DNA from: an uncultured Muribaculaceae bacterium
Lineage (GTDB): Bacteria > Bacteroidota > Bacteroidia > Bacteroidales > Muribaculaceae
DNA length: 64,000 nucleotides
Reading direction: 5' to 3'
Assembly: GCA_910579995.1 (NCBI GenBank)
Contig: CAJTWH010000006.1
Coordinates: forward strand, 62,001-126,000
The position numbers were made by a program, and so were the translations under genes. The stretch's first letter is position 1. Each line of letters opens with the position of its first letter. This document shows positions 1-7,052 of the stretch, piece after piece. The notes under the pieces are model-generated. The model was not told where the DNA came from and made no database searches. It saw only the letters and a list, made by a program, of their open reading frames with translations.

Positions 1-607
1 CGTAGATATAATATTGCTCTTCAGTGGCTTGAGAGTTGCCTGTAAAAATGCCGGTTCCTGTCTTGTATGGCCTGAAATCCACAAGCGGCTGCACCTGATA
101 TCCGGCAAATGACAGGAACAGCGGGAAAGCGAGCGACACTATCACCACGAGCCACTGTATTGCAGCGGGATATAAGCCTCGCACACTTGTGTTGCGCATG
201 AGGAGATATATTATCAGTGCCGACAGCACTACATTCTTCAAAAATGTAGCCGTGTTGGATATTATCAAGAACTCGCCGAAACAGCCGCAGTCGGCCACCG
301 GGTCGGCTATCAGAATGTATAGTGTGAGCGGCAGCATTACCAACATCATAGCCGCCGCTACGGCTACAGCCGTCCGCTTCATGGCGCCGACAGCGATAAG
401 TATGCCGGTGAGAAACTCAATGGCCGCCAAGGCCACGCAGCCGGCCAATACAGCCTCTTCAGGCACATTCATGCCCCATACGGCAAGATATTCGTTTACC
501 TTGATGATGAAGCCCCACGGGTCGATTGCCTTTGCCCATCCCGATATTATGAAGGTGGCACCGACTGCGAGCCGGGCCACCCACACAAGGATACCGCGAA
601 GCTTCAT
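1..607 (-). CDS. DoxX-like membrane protein (BT_3928-type), 3' end outside window
   Basis: The minus strand is open from ATG at 607 to the window edge, about 202 residues without a stop. It encodes a membrane protein with several hydrophobic helices. The first 30 residues contain GATFIISGWAKAIDPWG, typical of DoxX/MauE-like proteins, and a later DCGCFGEF stretch has the paired cysteines often seen in this group. The family is widespread in Bacteroidota next to a DUF1599 gene, and in relatives triosephosphate isomerase follows, which would lie beyond position 1 (inference). An in-frame ATG at 625 would overlap the upstream stop by 11 nt; 607 is the simpler start. The exact role is unknown; related proteins act in membrane redox or thiol chemistry. 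Confidence 0.75.
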   Translation of the reverse strand, partial: MKLRGILVWVARLAVGATFIISGWAKAIDPWGFIIKVNEYLAVWGMNVPEEAVLAGCVALAAIEFLTGILIAVGAMKRTAVAVAAAMMLVMLPLTLYILIADPVADCGCFGEFLIISNTATFLKNVVLSALIIYLLMRNTSVRGLYPAAIQWLVVIVSLAFPLFLSFAGYQVQPLVDFRPYKTGTGIFTGNSQATEEQYYIY

Positions 608-614
608 GCGTGTG

Positions 615-1163
615 CTAAGCTTCATCTTCGAGTTTTATTATCGCGAATACTGCGTAGTTTACCATATCGAAGTAGTTGGCGTCGATACCTTCAGAGACTT
701 TTGTCATGCCCTTGTGGTCTTCGATTTCTTTTGTGCGCTGTATCTTTGTCAGAATAAGGTCGTCGAACGAGAGCACCCGCATGTCGCGCCATGCCTCTCC
801 GTAGTCGTGATTCTTTGCCATCATCAGAGCTTGCGCCTCGGCGGCAGTCCTGTCGTAAAGGGCAAGTGCTTCATCGATGTCTATGTCTTTGGTGTCGGCA
901 TAGCCTTTGCGAAGCTGTATAACGCCCACGATGCCATAGTTGACGATACCTATGAACTCCGGCAATATACCCTCGTTGACCCGGGCTTCTCCGGTTGTCT
1001 GCAATGTGCGGATACGTTTTGCCTTGATGAAAATCTGGTCGGTGATTGCTTCCGGACGCATTATTCGCCACGAAGCTCCATAGTCGCCTAGTTTGGCGGC
1101 GAAAATCTCACGGCAGCGTGCTATCGCTGCGGCATATTCGGCATTGGTGTCGTGTGTGTTCAT
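615..1163 (-). CDS. DUF1599 (Nmad1) domain protein
   Basis: A 182-residue protein made of two copies of the same unit. KLGDYGASWRIMRP near residue 25 and KNHDYGEAWRDMRV near residue 120 align with each other, and both halves later carry an NYG or NYA segment. This matches DUF1599, also called nucleotide modification associated domain 1. The biochemical function is not known to me. It overlaps or abuts the DoxX-like gene and probably shares its transcript. A clear promoter lies 20-50 nt upstream. Confidence 0.85.
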   Translation of the reverse strand: MNTHDTNAEYAAAIARCREIFAAKLGDYGASWRIMRPEAITDQIFIKAKRIRTLQTTGEARVNEGILPEFIGIVNYGIVGVIQLRKGYADTKDIDIDEALALYDRTAAEAQALMMAKNHDYGEAWRDMRVLSFDDLILTKIQRTKEIEDHKGMTKVSEGIDANYFDMVNYAVFAIIKLEDEA

Positions 1164-1182
1164 GTCTAATGTGTTTGTAAAA

Positions 1183-1213
1183 CAAAATTACAAAAAAATG
1201 CCGTCCTCCCAAA
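1183..1213 (-). promoter_or_regulatory. Promoter of the DUF1599 - DoxX unit
   Basis: Read on the minus strand, TTTG (1213-1210), a 19-nt spacer and TAATTTTG (1190-1183) match the Bacteroidota consensus exactly. The -33 box falls inside the loop of the terminator hairpin of the upstream gene. Confidence 0.7.
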
Positions 1214-1230
1214 AGAAAGACGGCATTTTG
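1192..1230 (-). terminator. Rho-independent terminator after the DUF5723 gene
   Basis: A perfect 9-bp stem (1197-1205 with 1219-1227, GACGGCATT/AATGCCGTC) is followed on the minus strand by a run of T. It sits about 20 nt after the stop at 1246. An A/T run on the other side may make it work in both directions. Confidence 0.8.
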
Positions 1231-1245
1231 TATCGTTTGTGCGGA

Positions 1246-2694
1246 TCAGAGCTTTTTGGCAGATCCGAAAGTTACGTTGAAACCGAGGTTGAGGCTTGCT
1301 GTGGCATGGCCTACCGGTACGAACTGAGGTGTTACGCTGAAGAACTGGTGGTCGCTGCCGATGAAGAAGTTGAATCCTTTGGGGTGGAAGTTGATCATCC
1401 AGCCGAACGACGAACCGTAGGTCGAAGCACCGTAGTTGACGGTGGCGTCAAACCATTTCACCGGTTTCACGGTGGCGTAGAAGCGGCCTTCAGTCCAAGA
1501 TGAGCAGCCGGCGAAGTGCGATGAGAAGAGGAAACCGCCGGTGAGCTTCTTGTAGAAGGGCATTTTGTATTCTGCGCCTATACGTAAGGTGGCATGCAAT
1601 GCCTGAGTGTAGGCGCCTGTGCCGTCTTTCTCGCGGTGGATGTTGATAACATCTTGGATGTCATCCCACATGCGGTCGAGCTGCTTGTCGAGTTTATTTT
1701 CCTCATAACCGTCTTGGCTGCTGTCTATGGCGATGTTGTTGAAGCCGTCGAATGTCCATGTGCCGGTGCCGGTGCGGCCGGTAACGGCATTGTTCCAGTT
1801 CATGAAGCCAAGGTCGTTGATAGCTGCCGAAAGTTCGAGGTCGGGCAGGAGCTGATAGGTGGCACCGAGGTCGAAGCCGAGGCCGAAACCGGCGAGGCCG
1901 AATTTGTCATAGTCGATGTCGCCCCAATCTATCAGGTCTGCGTCGGCAGGCTTGTCGAAATCTTTGCCGGCCTCTGCTTTTGTGGGTACGTAGAGACCCG
2001 AGCCGGCTGCCATCATAAGTTCGCCGTCGGCCTGTATCTGCCATTTGTCATGACCGAACATCACATCCATATTCTTGAGGTGTGCCGATACATTTCCTAC
2101 ACCGAGAAGCACTTTCACTTTCGCACCGATGTTGAGCTTGTCGTTGATACGGTGGCTGTGGCCGAGAGCGATTTCAGCCATAGCTGAGGCCTGCAGCTTG
2201 AGGTCGTCGAAGTGGTAGTGTGTGTCGGGGCCTGTCTGGCCTAATTTCATGAAGGCGAAGAAGTCTTTGGGAATGTCAACTCCCATACCTGCATGTACTC
2301 CGACAGAGATGGTGTTGTAGCCCTTGAACGCACGGAATCCTGTAGAAAGGATAGTGAAGTCAAAGTTGCCGTTGATGTGGTTGCTGTTGCCGAGCTTGTT
2401 GAGGAATGTGTTGGCGTCGACAGTAGGGCTCATGAATGTAGTGAGCTTGTATTGGCTTCCGGGTTGAGTCTTGTAGAGGAAGGTGTTTACGCCCACATTT
2501 GAGAACAGACTCATGTCCATGTTGGCAAGAACAGGAATCGAAATATAGTTGCGCTCGCCGGCGAAAGCGGGGTTGAGCTCGTGGCGGTATGAATATCCGT
2601 CGAGGAAGTATGCCGTGCGGGGAGCTTCTTGTGCGGCAGCTGTGAGCACTGAGCAGGCTGCTATGCTGAGTATTAGTTTTTTAGCTGTTGTCAT
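1246..2694 (-). CDS. DUF5723 family outer-membrane protein
   Basis: A 482-residue protein with a signal peptide (cleavage near AAAQ, residue 22). The body is rich in short amphipathic strands with alternating aromatic and polar residues and ends in a strand-like segment, as in outer-membrane beta-barrels. The opening (YFLDGYSYRHELNPAFAGER) is typical of the Bacteroidota DUF5723 family, which resembles the type IX-associated PorP-like barrels. No ligand or partner is known. It starts 5 nt after the stop of the lipoprotein reading frame at 2700, so the two were built as one operon. Confidence 0.8.
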   Translation of the reverse strand: MTTAKKLILSIAACSVLTAAAQEAPRTAYFLDGYSYRHELNPAFAGERNYISIPVLANMDMSLFSNVGVNTFLYKTQPGSQYKLTTFMSPTVDANTFLNKLGNSNHINGNFDFTILSTGFRAFKGYNTISVGVHAGMGVDIPKDFFAFMKLGQTGPDTHYHFDDLKLQASAMAEIALGHSHRINDKLNIGAKVKVLLGVGNVSAHLKNMDVMFGHDKWQIQADGELMMAAGSGLYVPTKAEAGKDFDKPADADLIDWGDIDYDKFGLAGFGLGFDLGATYQLLPDLELSAAINDLGFMNWNNAVTGRTGTGTWTFDGFNNIAIDSSQDGYEENKLDKQLDRMWDDIQDVINIHREKDGTGAYTQALHATLRIGAEYKMPFYKKLTGGFLFSSHFAGCSSWTEGRFYATVKPVKWFDATVNYGASTYGSSFGWMINFHPKGFNFFIGSDHQFFSVTPQFVPVGHATASLNLGFNVTFGSAKKL

Positions 2695-2699
2695 GATGT

Positions 2700-3887
2700 T
2701 TAATCATTGAGGTCGACAATAACGCCGCCTTTCACGGTTATACGAATGTTTTCAAATTTGAGAGTCTGCTGATCATTGAGGTTTTCTCCTACAAAGGCGC
2801 TGTTTGATGTAGCGTCGAAAAGCAGACGAACTCCGTCGAGGCCGCTGATGTTCTTGCCGGTAGAGCGGATAGTGATCACAAGTTTTGATGTCGAGGGCTT
2901 CGTGAGTGATCCGGCTGTAACTGTTCCGTCTACATCGACGGTCACTGTGGTGAGTTCGTTGCTGTTGTGGTCAAGTGCGACAGCAGTGGGAGTCATGTCA
3001 AGGGGCACGCAGTTGATTACATCGGCGCTCACTTCTACTGTGTCGAAGTTGTATTTGTCGAGGTCGCTGTCCCAATCGGTCTCTTCATGGGTGTAGTGGA
3101 GCACCATGGCGTCGCCGAATGCCAAGGGGATAACAGCGCTGTAGTCGCAGTTGTAGGTATACTCAGCGCCGAGTGTATATTCGTTGACCTCGCGGATAGC
3201 CTCTGATGTGGCGCTGTGGAATGAGAAGCGGTCGGGGATAGTCTCGATGAGCTTGTTAAGGTCGGGCACTACGATATCGTTGGCGCTGCCTCCGACGGCT
3301 TTGCGACACACAACGAACTCAGTTGTGCTGTTGCCGCGGACTATGATAGGAGCGGTGCCGTAGTTGCGGCCGATACCTATGCTTGCTGTCTCAGATCCTT
3401 TATTGTACGACGACAGCATACCGTTGAGCTCGATCGACAGGGGCGATGCGTTGGTGATTGTGATGTAGATCTGCGGATTCTCAATGTCGAGGTGGTTGGC
3501 CGGGTCATTGAGGAAGTCGGGGATATCGTTGATGTCGAAGCTTGCTCCTTCGATGTTGATGTTCGGGTCAACGATACCTTTTACTTTCAGGATCTTGGCG
3601 GCAGATACTGTTGTGGTGGTGACAAGTGTAAGGTTGGCACGTGCTCCGGCCGGGAGATCGCCGATGGTAAGGCTTACTTGACCTTGTGTTTCGAGCTTGC
3701 TGTCGATCAGGAAGTGGCCGGGAGCATAGAGGCCTTGACCGGCAGGAACTTTTGTGAAGTCGATGTGGGTGAGTTTGAGCTTCGCAACAAGTTTGTGCGA
3801 GGGTGTCACGCCATAGCTCTCCTTGAAGCGGAGTGTGTGGTTGTCTACGCTTTCAAGGAATTGTGCGGTAGCTGCGTCGGCCACCAC
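2700..3887 (-). CDS. C-terminal part of the interrupted lipoprotein
   Basis: About 395 residues in frame with, and downstream of, the TAA at 3957. There is no signal peptide and no ATG near its beginning; only GTG at 3887 could start it, about 70 nt after the stop. If translated alone it would stay in the cytoplasm, which does not fit its surface-protein-like composition. Best viewed as the lost half of the gene starting at 4475. Confidence 0.5.
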   Translation of the reverse strand: MVADAATAQFLESVDNHTLRFKESYGVTPSHKLVAKLKLTHIDFTKVPAGQGLYAPGHFLIDSKLETQGQVSLTIGDLPAGARANLTLVTTTTVSAAKILKVKGIVDPNINIEGASFDINDIPDFLNDPANHLDIENPQIYITITNASPLSIELNGMLSSYNKGSETASIGIGRNYGTAPIIVRGNSTTEFVVCRKAVGGSANDIVVPDLNKLIETIPDRFSFHSATSEAIREVNEYTLGAEYTYNCDYSAVIPLAFGDAMVLHYTHEETDWDSDLDKYNFDTVEVSADVINCVPLDMTPTAVALDHNSNELTTVTVDVDGTVTAGSLTKPSTSKLVITIRSTGKNISGLDGVRLLFDATSNSAFVGENLNDQQTLKFENIRITVKGGVIVDLND

Positions 3888-3956
3888 TACAGTCCATGCC
3901 TCATCAAATGTGGCGATGTAGCCTTTTTCAATGTATGCTGTGCCGCTGAAGTCGTT

Positions 3957-4475
3957 TTAGGTATAGCTGACTTCGAGGTTCATGTCTACGTCGAGGTCGG
4001 CAGACTCTACCGAGACGAGCTCTTCGGTCACATTGTCATCCTGAAGATGGATAACGTTGAAATCAGGGTGTGCGTCTTGCGATACCACGTCGAGACCACC
4101 GGGGTTATAGAACTCCGGAAGCACGGTGGTGCTGGTGTTGCCGTTGATATCGCCGATGGTTACCTCGGGTACTTCAAATTTTGAAGGCTCGGAATTGCCA
4201 TCCTGAACAAGTACATAGTCGCCTTTCGACAGACCATAGTCGCCGTTGTTTTCCACGGCCTTGATCGAACTGTCTTTATCGAGATCAAGAATCTGGAAAA
4301 GAGTGATTACATCAGTGCTGCTTGCAGGAACAGTAAGCGATTCTCCACCGAGTTGGATTGTCATGTCGATGTCTTCGGTGAGGTCGTAGTCATGGTCTAC
4401 GCATCCCGCAGCACCTGAGGCGATAAGGCTTACTGACAAAGCTCGTAAAGCCTGTCGCATCATAGCTTTTTTCAT
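3957..4475 (-). CDS. N-terminal part of the interrupted lipoprotein
   Basis: 172 residues as read. The start has a basic tip, a hydrophobic stretch and a lipobox-like SGAAGC with the lipid-attachment cysteine at residue 25, followed by an acidic stretch (DHDYDLTEDID). It would be exported and anchored in the membrane even when truncated. It lacks the 395+ residues that lie downstream in the same frame. A good promoter lies 50-80 nt upstream. Confidence 0.6.
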   Translation of the reverse strand: MKKAMMRQALRALSVSLIASGAAGCVDHDYDLTEDIDMTIQLGGESLTVPASSTDVITLFQILDLDKDSSIKAVENNGDYGLSKGDYVLVQDGNSEPSKFEVPEVTIGDINGNTSTTVLPEFYNPGGLDVVSQDAHPDFNVIHLQDDNVTEELVSVESADLDVDMNLEVSYT

Positions 4476-4525
4476 AAGAAATAATTATTATATGTATAAT
4501 GATTTGTTATTGGCTAATGAGACTG

Positions 4526-4557
4526 CAAAGATAATATATTTTAACCATTTTTGCAAC
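4526..4557 (-). promoter_or_regulatory. Promoter of the lipoprotein - DUF5723 operon
   Basis: On the minus strand GTTG (4557-4554), 20 nt and TATCTTTG (4533-4526) fit the TTTG/TAnnTTTG pattern with one change in the -33 box. It lies about 50 nt before the ATG at 4475. Confidence 0.6.
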
Positions 4558-4587
4558 CTTTTAAACCAATAAAAAGAGCAAAAGAAA

Positions 4588-4620
4588 ACACTTGCCCTCG
4601 AATTTTCAGAGGGCAAGTGT
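4588..4620 (-). terminator. Strong hairpin terminator between the reductase and the lipoprotein operon
   Basis: A perfect 12-bp stem (4588-4599 with 4609-4620, GC-rich top) with a 9-nt loop. On the minus strand it is followed by a T-rich run. It ends transcription from the aldo/keto reductase side and insulates the lipoprotein promoter. Confidence 0.75.
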
Positions 4621-4647
4621 CAAGGTTAAGTAAATCGTATATTGCTG

Positions 4648-4813
4648 AAGTTTCGCAAGCTACACTTCAGTCAGGCAAAAAAAGGTAATAAAGGTAAAAA
4701 GGCAAGATAATAGTCTTGTAATTGAATAATTATTTGAAAGGTATTTTCTTGCCTGCCACATGCAATTGCCTTTTAAACCTTATTTGCCTGTTCAACTTAA
4801 GCTTGCGAAAGTT
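4648..4813. repeat. MITE-like imperfect inverted-repeat element, about 166 bp
   Basis: The ends are inverted copies: AAGTTTCGCAAGCT at 4648-4661 and AGCTTGCGAAAGTT at 4800-4813 (13 of 14 match). Inside them a second block, CAGGCAAA..AAGGT..AAAGG (from 4672), is mirrored by CCTTT..ACCTTATTTGCCTG (to 4790), and GGCAAG (4701) by CTTGCC (4748). There is no reading frame inside. It ends just before the stop of the aldo/keto reductase. The layout fits a small non-autonomous element or a large RNA hairpin. Confidence 0.55.
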
Positions 4814-4821
4814 GAATTATA

Positions 4822-5826
4822 TTACAGATTGCAATATTTCTCGATGAGCTCAAGCTCATCGTCGCTGAAACCGGGGGCTTCGACTGATTTGAGACTGTCG
4901 GCAAGTTGGGCCACAGAGCTGGCTCCTACAATCACCGATGTCACCCGTTTGTCGGCAAGCACCCATGAGAGTGCCATCTGAGCCAAGGTCTCGCCCCGTT
5001 CGAGGGCAAGAGTGTTGAGCGAGCGTATGGTGGCGATGAGCTCAGGTGTGATTTGTTCAGCCTTTAGATGTCCGCCACGGGCTGCGCGGGAGTTTTCAGG
5101 TATGCCGTTGAGATACTTGTTTGTGAGCAATCCCTGTGCCAAAGGAGAGAACGACACAAAGCCACAGCCACCCTCGGCGATGGTTTCAAGTACGCCCGAT
5201 TCTATCACATGACGGTCGAGTATATTGTAGCGGTCTTGGAAGAGCAGACAGGGCACATCGCGTTCGCTGAGATATTGCAGGGCAAAGCGGGTTGCTTCGA
5301 GAGGCCAGCGCGATATGCCTGCATAGAGCGCTTTCCCGCGGCGGACGATGTCTACAAGCGCCTGCAAGGTCTCCTCAAGCGGAGTCTCCGGGTCGTAGCG
5401 GTGGCTGTAGAAGACGTCGACATATTCAAGACCCATGCGGCGCAGACTCTGGTCGAGCGATGCGAAGAGATATTTGCGCGAGCCCCAGTTGCCGTAAGGT
5501 CCGGGCCACATGTCATATCCCGCTTTGCTGGCTATGAAAAGCTCATCGCGGTAGGGGCGGAGTGATTTGTTGAACACATAGCCGAATGTCTCTTCGGCCG
5601 TTCCGTAGCCCGGCCCGTAATTGTTGGCGAGGTCGAAAGAGGTCACGCCGTGGTCGAAAGCGTAGTGAATTATTTCTTTGCTGCGCTGCAGCGGATCGAC
5701 TTCTCCGAAGTTATGCCACATGCCTAACGAAACGCGGGGGAGCAGTATGCCGCTGCGTCCTGCGCGTGTATATTGCATGCCATTTTCATAGCGGTTGTCG
5801 TCGGCACGGTAAAGTGGTTCTATCAT
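4822..5826 (-). CDS. Aldo/keto reductase, YghZ/GAP-reductase type
   Basis: 334 residues from ATG at 5826, chosen because the longer frame from 5934 would overlap the ompH gene upstream and adds nothing family-like. The protein follows E. coli YghZ (L-glyceraldehyde 3-phosphate reductase) closely: YTRAGRSGILLPRVSLG, the WHNFG segment, FDLANNYGPGYGTAEE with the catalytic Asp and Tyr, KAGYDMWPGPYG with the catalytic Lys, YSHR with His, and the NADP-binding IVGASS near the C-terminus. It is a cytosolic NADPH-dependent reductase of small aldehydes, possibly methylglyoxal (inference). It follows ompH with an 82-nt gap. Confidence 0.85.
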   Translation of the reverse strand: MIEPLYRADDNRYENGMQYTRAGRSGILLPRVSLGMWHNFGEVDPLQRSKEIIHYAFDHGVTSFDLANNYGPGYGTAEETFGYVFNKSLRPYRDELFIASKAGYDMWPGPYGNWGSRKYLFASLDQSLRRMGLEYVDVFYSHRYDPETPLEETLQALVDIVRRGKALYAGISRWPLEATRFALQYLSERDVPCLLFQDRYNILDRHVIESGVLETIAEGGCGFVSFSPLAQGLLTNKYLNGIPENSRAARGGHLKAEQITPELIATIRSLNTLALERGETLAQMALSWVLADKRVTSVIVGASSVAQLADSLKSVEAPGFSDDELELIEKYCNL

Positions 5827-5908
5827 GGCAGTAAATGTAATTATAAAAGAAGCGCTCTTCGGCAAAGCATGTTTGACGGAGAGCGCACGATAAGGTATCT
5901 TGTGTTGT

Positions 5909-6427
5909 TTATTTTGCGGGAGTTGAGCTTGCAATCTTGCTCTGCACCTGTTTTGTGAGGTCGGTTACGTCAGAGCCGGTGTAGAGCAGAAGTTCCTGTG
6001 CGAGGGGGAAGATGATGGTGTAGCCACCTTCTACGCCTACGGCTTTGATTGCATCGTTGATCATAGACTGGATGGGAGCAATCTTTGCTTCCTGCGCGCG
6101 GGCGATGTCCTGTGAGGCGGTGTTGCGGAACTGGTCAGCTTTCTGCATTGCTTCTTGGATTTCCTGCATACGGCGGTCTTTTATCGACTGGGCAGTATTG
6201 GGGTCTTCCTGAATTGTCTGATATTCGGTGTAGAGTTTGTTGACTTGCTCCTGAAGTTTCTGGAGTTCGTCTTCATACTGCTTGGAGAGATCCTGCAATT
6301 CTTTCTGCATTGCAGCAGCTTCGGGCATGCCGGCGAAGACAGTGTTGATATCTACAACGCCGAATTTTTGTGCCATGGCGCCAAAGGGCAGTGCTACCAC
6401 GAGGGCAAGAAGGAGTTTTTTGAACAT
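5909..6427 (-). CDS. OmpH/Skp family periplasmic chaperone (second copy)
   Basis: 172 residues with a signal peptide (cleavage after AMAQ, residue 20), then KFGVVDINTVFAGMPE, the usual OmpH opening. A long coiled coil (residues 40-120, rich in E, K and Q) forms the tentacles that hold unfolded outer-membrane proteins. The C-terminal part (GGYTIIFPLAQELLLYTG) closes the trimer body. It sits directly behind another ompH and bamA, as is normal in Bacteroidota, which supports a role in outer-membrane protein assembly. Confidence 0.9.
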   Translation of the reverse strand: MFKKLLLALVVALPFGAMAQKFGVVDINTVFAGMPEAAAMQKELQDLSKQYEDELQKLQEQVNKLYTEYQTIQEDPNTAQSIKDRRMQEIQEAMQKADQFRNTASQDIARAQEAKIAPIQSMINDAIKAVGVEGGYTIIFPLAQELLLYTGSDVTDLTKQVQSKIASSTPAK

Positions 6428-6471
6428 ATCTGTTTTTAAGTTTTATATTTCTATTTGCAAAATTAACTAAA

Positions 6472-6987
6472 TTAATTGGAATAACCTAATTTGGCAAGAA
6501 CATCGTTGGAAATATCGATACGTGGTGAGGCATATACGATATCCGAGGCGGAGGCTCTGTCGAAGATAGCCTGGAAGCCACGCTCTTCGGCTACTTTCTT
6601 GACGGCGTTATAGACGTCGTCCTGCAGCGGTTTGAGCAAGGTCTGGCGTTTCTGGTAGAGTTCGCCTTCCGGACCGAAATATTTATAGCGGAGCTCTGTG
6701 GCTGCTTTTTCCTTGGCTACGATCTCTTCTTCACGTTTCTTGATTTGTTCGTCGGTAAGGAAAACCTTGTCGGCGAGATAATTCTGGTACATAGTCTCGG
6801 CTTCTTTGCCTACAGCCTCCACCTCTTTCTGCCAGCGCTGCGAGAGCTGGTTGAGCTGTTCGTTGGCCATCTCGTAAGCCGGTACGTTCTTGAATATATA
6901 CTCCATGTCTACCATAGCGAATTTCTGAGCCGAGGCTGCTGCGAAACCTGCAATGACAATGAGGAGTGTAAGGACAATTTTTTTCAT
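6472..6987 (-). CDS. OmpH/Skp family periplasmic chaperone (first copy)
   Basis: 171 residues with a signal peptide (cleavage near AASAQ, residue 21), then KFAMVDMEYIFKNVPAYE and a coiled-coil region to about residue 115. The end (GFQAIFDRASASDIVYASPRIDISNDVLAKLGY) matches the OmpH C-terminus. It lies 65 nt after bamA and 44 nt before the second copy. The two copies differ throughout, so they are old paralogues and may form different trimers. Confidence 0.9.
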   Translation of the reverse strand: MKKIVLTLLIVIAGFAAASAQKFAMVDMEYIFKNVPAYEMANEQLNQLSQRWQKEVEAVGKEAETMYQNYLADKVFLTDEQIKKREEEIVAKEKAATELRYKYFGPEGELYQKRQTLLKPLQDDVYNAVKKVAEERGFQAIFDRASASDIVYASPRIDISNDVLAKLGYSN

Positions 6988-7052
6988 CTTGCTGTGGTTT
7001 TTGAGGTTCGTATAGTATTAAGACATTTTCAAGACCAAAAGGTTTAAAGTCC

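Larger units (their letters stand above)
2700..4475 (-). pseudogene. Large cell-surface lipoprotein gene interrupted by an in-frame TAA
   Basis: Positions 4475 to 2700 form one continuous reading frame of 591 codons except for a single TAA at 3959-3957. The part before it is a lipoprotein N-terminus; the part after it continues in the same frame as an extended, strand-rich, probably multi-domain adhesin-like or structural protein with no cysteine-rich or enzymatic motif. Reverting the TAA to AAA (Lys) would give a smooth SYT-K-NDF reading. I do not recognise the family, but it is coupled to the DUF5723 barrel gene downstream, which suggests a surface lipoprotein working with that barrel. It could be a recent nonsense mutation, a sequencing error or a true two-part gene; the first two are more likely. 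Confidence 0.65.

Noticed and set aside
189..1091. 300-codon plus-strand frame across the DoxX-like and DUF1599 genes
   Set aside because: Both minus-strand genes have recognisable families; the plus frame has low-complexity, unstructured sequence.
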